From the NCBI GenBank assembly GCA_021805275.1, contig JAJZFQ010000043.1, positions 131,228-195,227 on the forward strand: a DNA stretch of 64,000 bases, read 5' to 3'. The position numbers were made by a program, and so were the translations under genes. This DNA comes from Pseudomonadota bacterium. Lineage in GTDB: Bacteria > Pseudomonadota > Gammaproteobacteria > Steroidobacterales > Steroidobacteraceae. The stretch's first letter is position 1. Each line of letters starts with the position of its first letter. The notes below the pieces were generated by a model. It worked only from the letters and a program-made list of their open reading frames with translations. It was not told the origin of the DNA and made no database searches. Shown here piece by piece: positions 59,407 to 64,000 of this stretch.

Positions 59407-60972
59407 TTGAACACGCATTCGAAAAATGGCGGCACTCATGGTGCCGACAGCGGCATGGAGCACTTCGGCTACAAGGAATCGCTGGCGCGCAGCATCGGGT
59501 CGTTCGGCAGCTTCGCCGCCGGCGTCAGTTATATCTCGATCCTCACGGGCACCTTCCAGCTGTTCTACTTCGGCTTCGGCACTGCCGGACCGGCCTACCT
59601 GTGGTCCTGGCCGATGGTGTTCGTCGGGCAGCTGGCCGTTGCGCTGTGCTTCATGGAGCTGTCGGCCAAGTACCCCGTGGCAGGTTCGGTCTATAACTGG
59701 TCGAAGATTCTCGGCAGCCGCCTGGTGGGTTGGTCCTCCGGCTGGCTGATGCTCACCGCCTCGATCGTCACGCTTTCTGCCGTGGTCCTGGCGCTGCAAC
59801 TGAACCTGCCGCGGCTGTGGAGCGGCTTCCAGATCATCGGCAACGGCAGCGGCCCGTACGATTTCGCGACGAACGCGGTGATTCTCGGCTCCGTCCTAAT
59901 TGCCTTCACCACCATCGTCAACGCACTCGGCGTGCGACTGATGGCGATGATCAACAGCGCCGGCGTGTTCATCGAGCTGATCGCCGCCTGCCTCATCGCC
60001 ATCTTGCTTGCGGTCCACATCAAGCGGGGTCCCGAAGTCTTCTTCTCCACGAACGGCTACGGGGCCGGCAAAAGCTGGGGCTTTTTGAGCGACTTCCTGA
60101 TCGCATCACTCGCCTCCGGATACGTCATGTACGGCTTCGATACCGCGAGCTCACTCGGCGAGGAGACACACGAACCGCGACACACCGCGCCGCGGGCAAT
60201 TCTCCGGGCCATTCTCGCCTCGTTCGTCATCGGTGGTGCGATCCTGCTGTTCGCAATTATGGCCGCACCCAATCTGCATGATCCGCAGATCGGCAGCGGC
60301 AGCGGCGGCCTGCAATACATCATCGAGCAGGTGATGTGGGGCCCGCTGGGAAAGATCTTCCTGGTCTGCATCGTTGTCGCGGTGAGCGTGTGCTCGCTGG
60401 CAGTGCATACCGCGGCCATCCGCCTGACCTTCGCCATGGCACGCGACAATGCGCTGCCGTTCGGCGAGAAGCTCGCGTCGGTGAATTCCCTGACGCAGAC
60501 GCCGATCGTCCCGGCGGTGCTCATCGGTGTGATTGCCGAGCTGATTCTGGTCCTGAACATCGGGCAGCCGAAGATCTTCACCGTGCTGACCTCGATCGCG
60601 GTCATCATGATCTACCTCGCTTACCTGATGGTGACCGTGCCTCTGCTGCGCAAGCGCCTGGCGGGCCAATGGCCACCGCCGGATCTCGCCGCGGGCGGCT
60701 ACTTCACGATGGGCCGGTGGGGCATGCTGGTCAACATCGTTGCCGTGCTGTGGGGTGCCGGGATGGCCCTCAACCTGGCCTGGCCACGCGTGGCCGTCTA
60801 CGGCGCCCCCTGGTACAACACCTGGGGCGCTTTCGTCTACATCAGCGTCATCCTCGGAGCGGGCGTGTGGTGGTACGCCGTCAAGGGGCGTCATCACATC
60901 GGCACACTCGCCTCGCATACCCTGAGCGCGGCGGCAGCGCCGCAAGCCGGACAGGACGGGATTTCCGGTTGA
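59407..60972 (+). CDS. APC-superfamily amino acid permease
   Basis: A 521-residue transporter with about twelve helices. FAAGVSYISILTGTFQLFYFGFGTAGPAYLWSW is the first unwound-helix region of the amino acid/choline transporter group (seen as GVSYISILTG, GPAYLWSWP). FMELSAKYPVAGSVYNWSK and YGFDTASSLGEETHEPRHTAPRAIL, the loop typical of GABA/choline-type permeases, follow. Start is TTG 59407, five bases after GAGG, giving MNTHSKNGG. It follows the M20 amidohydrolase on the same strand. Substrate unknown; amines or amino acids are likely. Confidence 0.9.
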   Translation: MNTHSKNGGTHGADSGMEHFGYKESLARSIGSFGSFAAGVSYISILTGTFQLFYFGFGTAGPAYLWSWPMVFVGQLAVALCFMELSAKYPVAGSVYNWSKILGSRLVGWSSGWLMLTASIVTLSAVVLALQLNLPRLWSGFQIIGNGSGPYDFATNAVILGSVLIAFTTIVNALGVRLMAMINSAGVFIELIAACLIAILLAVHIKRGPEVFFSTNGYGAGKSWGFLSDFLIASLASGYVMYGFDTASSLGEETHEPRHTAPRAILRAILASFVIGGAILLFAIMAAPNLHDPQIGSGSGGLQYIIEQVMWGPLGKIFLVCIVVAVSVCSLAVHTAAIRLTFAMARDNALPFGEKLASVNSLTQTPIVPAVLIGVIAELILVLNIGQPKIFTVLTSIAVIMIYLAYLMVTVPLLRKRLAGQWPPPDLAAGGYFTMGRWGMLVNIVAVLWGAGMALNLAWPRVAVYGAPWYNTWGAFVYISVILGAGVWWYAVKGRHHIGTLASHTLSAAAAPQAGQDGISG

Positions 60973-61079
60973 TGGGATAGCGGAGGGCATATGCCCGACA
61001 GCGCCAATCGCTACGGTACCCACAGCGAAGGCTGTTGAGCTCGCCGCTGTCTCTCATCACGCCTCTGGTAGGCCGCCTG

Positions 61080-61433
61080 CCTCGCAGGCGTGACCCCTGG
61101 CGTCGAGCGCCTTGATCTGCGCTGCACCCGGGCGCACGATCCGTGCGCATCGTATCCGCCATACATTCGCACGTGAATCCGGGGCACTGGATGCAACTCT
61201 ATCGTCGGATTCCTCGGATTCAGTGTGCTGCGCATTTTCCACAGGCCCGCTGCCAGCGGCGCGCAGGTGGCTTGCCTATCGGTCGCCCGAAATCGACGGT
61301 GGCGATGTCGTTGCCAACGGCTCGCCGGCCCACACCTCTTCGGCAGTCCGAGGAGAAAATCACGCACCGGCTGACCGCCCATTTTCGTCCGGTAGAAAGC
61401 CGCGTAAATCTTCTTCAGCGCAACCAACTCCAC
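61080..61433 (-). pseudogene. Frameshifted Gp49/HigB-type toxin gene
   Basis: Pieces of one RelE/HigB-like (phage Gp49, DUF891) protein lie in order but in two frames. FYRTKMGGQPVRDFLLGLP (frame one) is followed by RRAVGNDIATVDFGRPIGKP (frame two), then PLAAGLWKMRSTL (frame one). Restored, this gives the family's FYRT...PVR-x-x-L, AIGxDIATVxFGxPIGxP and GLWEVRSxL blocks. Two compensating indels break it and the C-terminal block is unrecognisable. No antitoxin is beside it. It lies next to the tRNA scars, consistent with decayed mobile DNA. Confidence 0.6.
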
Positions 61434-61571
61434 CCCGTACGTTGTACCAAAAACGGCACATAATCAAGGTAGCTTCTTCCGCGTGGCTCGCATGCCTGAG
61501 CCTCCTCGCCCATGAACGACGGTAGCGCGCTGAGCATGCCGCGTGAGCGTGCGGACTCATAGTGACGGCAG

Positions 61572-61612
61572 CGTCGACCGGGGAATCGAACCGCCGACAC
61601 GCGGATCTTCAG
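61572..61612 (-). tRNA. 3' fragment resembling tRNA-Phe (not functional)
   Basis: On the minus strand CTGAAGATCCGCGTGTCGGC, then GGTTCGATTCC, matches the anticodon loop (GAA, Phe), variable loop and T-arm of a tRNA. The 5' half is missing, the anticodon stem does not close with the upstream bases, and the T-stem and acceptor have mismatches. This looks like an old attachment-site remnant. Confidence 0.5.
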
Positions 61613-61747
61613 CTCGCGACGTTCACGCCGCCGGAAAAAATCTGGGCGGGAACGCAGCCATTTGGCGCTACTGCTACCGAACTGCTACGAAACTGGCCTC
61701 GGCAATGGGCTGGGCCGGCTGTGATAACAGAAAGCACCTAGACTTTA

Positions 61748-61794
61748 TGGTGGGGCGCGTGGGAATCGAACCCACGAGCGGCGGATTAAAAGTC
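61748..61794 (-). tRNA. 3' fragment of tRNA-Lys(UUU), candidate attachment site
   Basis: 47 bases on the minus strand carry GACTTTTAATCCGC (anticodon loop, UUU), a perfect T-stem (GTGGG/CCCAC around TTCGATT), the acceptor 3' strand GCGCCCC, discriminator A and encoded CCA. The 5' half is absent: the bases upstream do not pair in the anticodon stem. This is what integration into a tRNA-Lys 3' end leaves at the far boundary. From the orientation, the element would lie to the right and the intact tRNA beyond the window. Confidence 0.75.
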
Positions 61795-61927
61795 GCTGTT
61801 GGTGTTCGCGACGACTCCAACAGACACCATCGGGCTTCTCGCAAGTGTTTGATTTACCGAAGTCGAATCTCAAATCTCACGCCAAATGCGACAAGAAGCG
61901 TGCTAGTGAGTATCGAGGAGTAAGTCA

Positions 61928-61947
61928 TTGCACTGAATTTGCACTGA
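61928..61947. repeat. Tandem TTGCACTGA repeat, candidate integrase arm sites
   Basis: TTGCACTGA occurs at 61928-61936 and 61939-61947, an 11-base period (about one helical turn), 134 bases to the right of the tRNA-Lys fragment. Repeated short sites at this spacing beside an attachment core are typical of tyrosine-integrase arm sites. An inverted repeat CTGTTGG/CCAACAG (61796-61802, 61817-61823) adjoins the core. Confidence 0.45.
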
Positions 61948-62478
61948 GCGCGAGCGAGCTCAGACGGCCTTCGGCCCGCGGGTTGTCGCCTCGATCGGGT
62001 TTGGCGGATCCATCGGATTAGTGCTCGCTCTCATACGCCTCGATGGGAGTCGCAAGGATATCGAGACGCTCGCCGTTGGGCGTGCCGGCCTTTGCGCCCC
62101 AGAGGAGAGTCAGCACGCTAATTGTGTCGATTTTTGATCGATACTTCACGAAGTCTGTTTGGATCAACGAGCAGCCGAAAGGCTATCCTGCCCCAACAAT
62201 CCTCGCGCATGCTTAACCGCAAATGTCGATGTGCGCGGGTTCGTGAACTCGGACCCAGGTTTCGTGAATTGGTGCCAGGGAGGGTGAACTCGGTTCACGA
62301 TACCTGGAACTCGCCTGCCCCCCCGGCTTAGACAAATCGGCCCCTTCGGGAACCTGATTCCTGCATATCTGCTCGGCACAGGTGCACCGAGGGAATCAGG
62401 GCACTCCCACGATCGATACCCACCCCCGAGTCCAAAAAGCCGATTCCGGGACTGCAACGGTGGTAGCGTGGCTGGCAA
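61948..62478. other. Non-coding accessory stretch with short direct repeats
   Basis: About 530 bases without a gene. At 62243, 62263 and 62284 three GTGAAYTSGG-like units recur at 20-21 base spacing; the third forms the palindrome GTGAAC-TCG-GTTCAC (62284-62298). Iterated sites of this size occur at the ends of IS21-type elements, but no transposase frame is adjacent, so this is at most an element end. Confidence 0.45.
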
Positions 62479-63783
62479 ATGGGGGGGCAACGCGACACCG
62501 GTCTCGTCCGTGCGGTCGGGCCTTTGGGCTTGGCGGCTGCCACCATCAGCGTGATGATCGGCGCCGGTATTTTCGTGGTACCGAGCCTGCTTGCCGCTTC
62601 CCTTGGACCCTATGCACCCCTGGCGTTCATCGCCTGTGCCGTGGCGATCGGCGCGGTCGCGATGTGCTGCGCCGAGGGCGGGAGCCGCGTGCCGACGAGC
62701 GGCGGGATTTACGGCTATGTGGAGGCGGCGCTGGGTCCTCTTCCGGGGTACGTCGCGGGCACGCTCCTGTGGGTCAGCGACGTCCTCGGGATAGCCAGCG
62801 TCGCTGCAGCCCTCGCCGACGTCTCGGCGAGCCTGCTGCCCGCGACCTTCGTAACTGTAGCGCGCACGACCGTCATCGTAGGTGTCATTGGGGCCGTCGC
62901 TGCCGTGAATGTGGGCGGCGTGACGCGCGGCGCACGGCTCGTCACCGTCGCAACGGCGTTGAAACTCTTGCCGCTCGTCGTTTTCGTCGTAGTGGGCGCT
63001 GCGGCTGTCCATGGAGCGAACTTCTCGACCCCGCTGGGCTGGAAGCCCGAAAGGTGGGGCCGTGCGGTCATCCTCGCGGCCTTCGCGCTTACCGGCATGG
63101 AGACCTCCCTGTGCGCAAGCGGCGAGGTCGCCCGGCCGTCTCGGACGATTCCGCTCGCGCTCGCCATCGCGTTCGCATCGGTGACGCTCCTGTACGTCGC
63201 CATTCAGCTCATTGCGCAGGGGGCCCTCGGCTCCGCTCTGACTCATTCGGTGGCGCCGCTGGCGGATACCATGGCTCGGCTCGGTCCGGGATTTCGCGTC
63301 CTGATGCTCGCCGGAACGGCGTTCGCCATGCTCGGCATGATCTCCGGTGACATTCTCGGCACACCGCGCTTGCTGTTCGCGTTCGCCCGCGACGGCTTGC
63401 TTCCGCGGGCGCTCGGCCGCGTTCATCCGCGGAGCCACACCCCGTATGTCGCTATCCTCTCGTACGCGGCGCTCGCGATAGCCCTCGCGCTCACCGGATC
63501 GTTTGCCGAGCTCGCCGTGCTCGGGACGCTGGCGTCTGCCGGACTCTACATCGCCGCCTGCATCGCAACATGGCTGCTGGCGCGCCGTGGCGTGGCTCTC
63601 GCGGGCACGCCGCTCAACTTCCGCTGGCTCGGAGCGGCGGCCGTGATCGGAGCGGGCAGCATGCTTGTGCTCATCGCGCTGGCCTCGCGCGCCGAGATCA
63701 TCGGGCTCGCTACGCTGATCGCAGTCAGCGGGCTCGTCTATCTGGTGCAAACACGGATCGCCGCCGCGAGCAGCCCGACCTGA
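62479..63783 (+). CDS. APC-superfamily amino acid permease
   Basis: A 434-residue transporter with about twelve helices. It opens with GPLGLAAATISVMIGAGIFVVPSLLA, the unwound first helix with the GAGIF substrate loop. CCAEGGSRVPTSGGIYGYVEAALGP, FALTGMETSLCASGEVARPSRTIP, GTPRLLFAFARDGLLPRALGRVHPRSHTPY complete an APC/YjeH-like pattern (quoted in part). Start ATG 62479 lacks a good ribosome site. Its stop codon at 63781-63783 abuts the broken recombinase on the opposite strand. It sits inside the presumed tRNA-bounded element and is likely cargo. Confidence 0.87.
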   Translation: MGGQRDTGLVRAVGPLGLAAATISVMIGAGIFVVPSLLAASLGPYAPLAFIACAVAIGAVAMCCAEGGSRVPTSGGIYGYVEAALGPLPGYVAGTLLWVSDVLGIASVAAALADVSASLLPATFVTVARTTVIVGVIGAVAAVNVGGVTRGARLVTVATALKLLPLVVFVVVGAAAVHGANFSTPLGWKPERWGRAVILAAFALTGMETSLCASGEVARPSRTIPLALAIAFASVTLLYVAIQLIAQGALGSALTHSVAPLADTMARLGPGFRVLMLAGTAFAMLGMISGDILGTPRLLFAFARDGLLPRALGRVHPRSHTPYVAILSYAALAIALALTGSFAELAVLGTLASAGLYIAACIATWLLARRGVALAGTPLNFRWLGAAAVIGAGSMLVLIALASRAEIIGLATLIAVSGLVYLVQTRIAAASSPT

Positions 63784-64000
63784 ACGCCGGGCGCGTCAGG
63801 AAGCGGACCAGAGTTTCGAGTCAGTCGCTTGCTCGGAATGGCGAGGACGCGCTGGATCTGTGCCGAGTGGGTCGGGAGCTCGTAAGCCATGTACCGGAAG
63901 AACGAGTGGACGGCGGTCAAACGGAGATTGCGGCTACGAATGCTCACGCCGCGCTGCTTCTCGAGGTGATCGAGAAAAGCGGTCACCAGCGGCGCCTCGA
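63784..64000 (-). pseudogene. Tyrosine recombinase/integrase remnant, frameshifted and truncated
   Basis: From the right edge the minus strand reads EAPLVTAFLDHLEKQRGV, then SIRSRNLRLTAVHSFFRYMAYE and AQIQRVLAIPSKRLTR, the N-terminal SAM-like DNA-binding domain of XerD-like recombinases found in transposons. After SKRLTR a single extra A in an AAA run shifts the frame; the other frame continues TLVRFLTRPAF, the expected next block. The gene then ends at the stop codon of the permease, so the whole catalytic domain is missing. The N-terminus lies beyond the window. Confidence 0.75.

Noticed and set aside
61543..61923. A 126-codon plus-strand frame containing GRVGIEPT
   Set aside because: This peptide is the well-known mistranslation of a tRNA 3' end; the DNA is the two tRNA fragments, not a gene.
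62164..63750. A 528-codon minus-strand frame across the last permease
   Set aside because: Antisense shadow of the APC permease; Arg/His/Asp-rich, no recognisable domain.
1..64000. CRISPR arrays, rRNA genes, plasmid or phage replication origins
   Set aside because: I looked for regularly spaced long repeats, rRNA signatures and replication genes and saw none.

Overview
The window is GC-rich, densely coded bacterial chromosome. The gene content is proteobacterial: the paaABCDE multicomponent oxygenase, PaaX, a PsrA-like TetR regulator, an L-Ara4N lipid A operon, an ECF sigma/NrsF pair driving MsrPQ, a canonical Rieske PetA and MurJ. I infer a gammaproteobacterium of the Xanthomonadales/Nevskiales type; no rRNA or species marker is present to fix this. 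Most genes lie on the minus strand in tightly overlapping operons (GTGA or ATGA junctions).

Layout. 1-6 kb: the first 62 codons of a TonB-dependent receptor running off the left edge, a TAXI-type solute-binding protein, WrbA, a small membrane protein, and about 2 kb with no intact gene but a decayed DUF4386-like remnant. 6-13.6 kb: a phenylacetate degradation operon, paaABCDEGZ, divergent from its repressor gene paaX, with a near-consensus promoter and a palindrome at the start site. 13.6-18.3 kb: an orphan Rieske protein, a branched-chain 2-oxoacid dehydrogenase (E2 and a fused E1 alpha-beta) and a divergent Lrp regulator. 18.3-27.5 kb: a fatty-acid/acyl-CoA block (permease, isopenicillin-N-epimerase-like PLP enzyme, thiolase, FadN-like enzyme, PsrA-like regulator) followed by a second FadB-like enzyme. 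27.5-31.1 kb: sulfate activation (cysD, cysNC, cysQ). 31.3-33.7 kb: YceI, alanine dehydrogenase and a divergent Lrp regulator. 34-42.1 kb: a complete arn operon for 4-amino-4-deoxy-L-arabinose modification of lipid A, in which the two halves of ArnA are separate genes. 42.3-48.2 kb: outer-membrane barrel, MurJ, a small hypothetical gene, an AcuI-like reductase, a PaaJ/PcaF-type thiolase and a FAH-family hydrolase. 48.3-51.7 kb: ECF sigma, NrsF, MsrP and MsrQ behind a GTAACC-N16-CGAA promoter of the Caulobacter SigF kind; the 3' end of msrQ lies opposite a small hydrophobic gene. 51.9-61 kb: tandem S10 serine carboxypeptidases, a YghU-type GST, an MBL hydrolase, an M20 amidohydrolase and an APC permease. 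61-64 kb: a mobile-element scar with a frameshifted Gp49/HigB-type toxin, 3' fragments of tRNA-Phe and tRNA-Lys, candidate integrase arm repeats, an APC permease and a frameshifted tyrosine recombinase remnant that stops at the permease stop codon.

How it fits together. The organism is equipped to funnel aromatic (phenylacetyl-CoA), branched-chain and fatty acyl-CoA substrates through beta-oxidation-like steps. The PaaJ-type thiolase at 46 kb can supply the thiolytic step missing from the paa operon. Each catabolic block has its own regulator and a recognisable dyad nearby. Envelope functions (arn, MurJ, barrel protein, MsrPQ repair of oxidised periplasmic methionines) form the second theme. 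The right end is accessory DNA. The strongest unusual signals are the SigF-type promoter in front of a self-contained sigma/anti-sigma/MsrPQ unit with a coupled 46-codon leader, the antisense overlap at the msrQ 3' end, and the tRNA-bounded scar.
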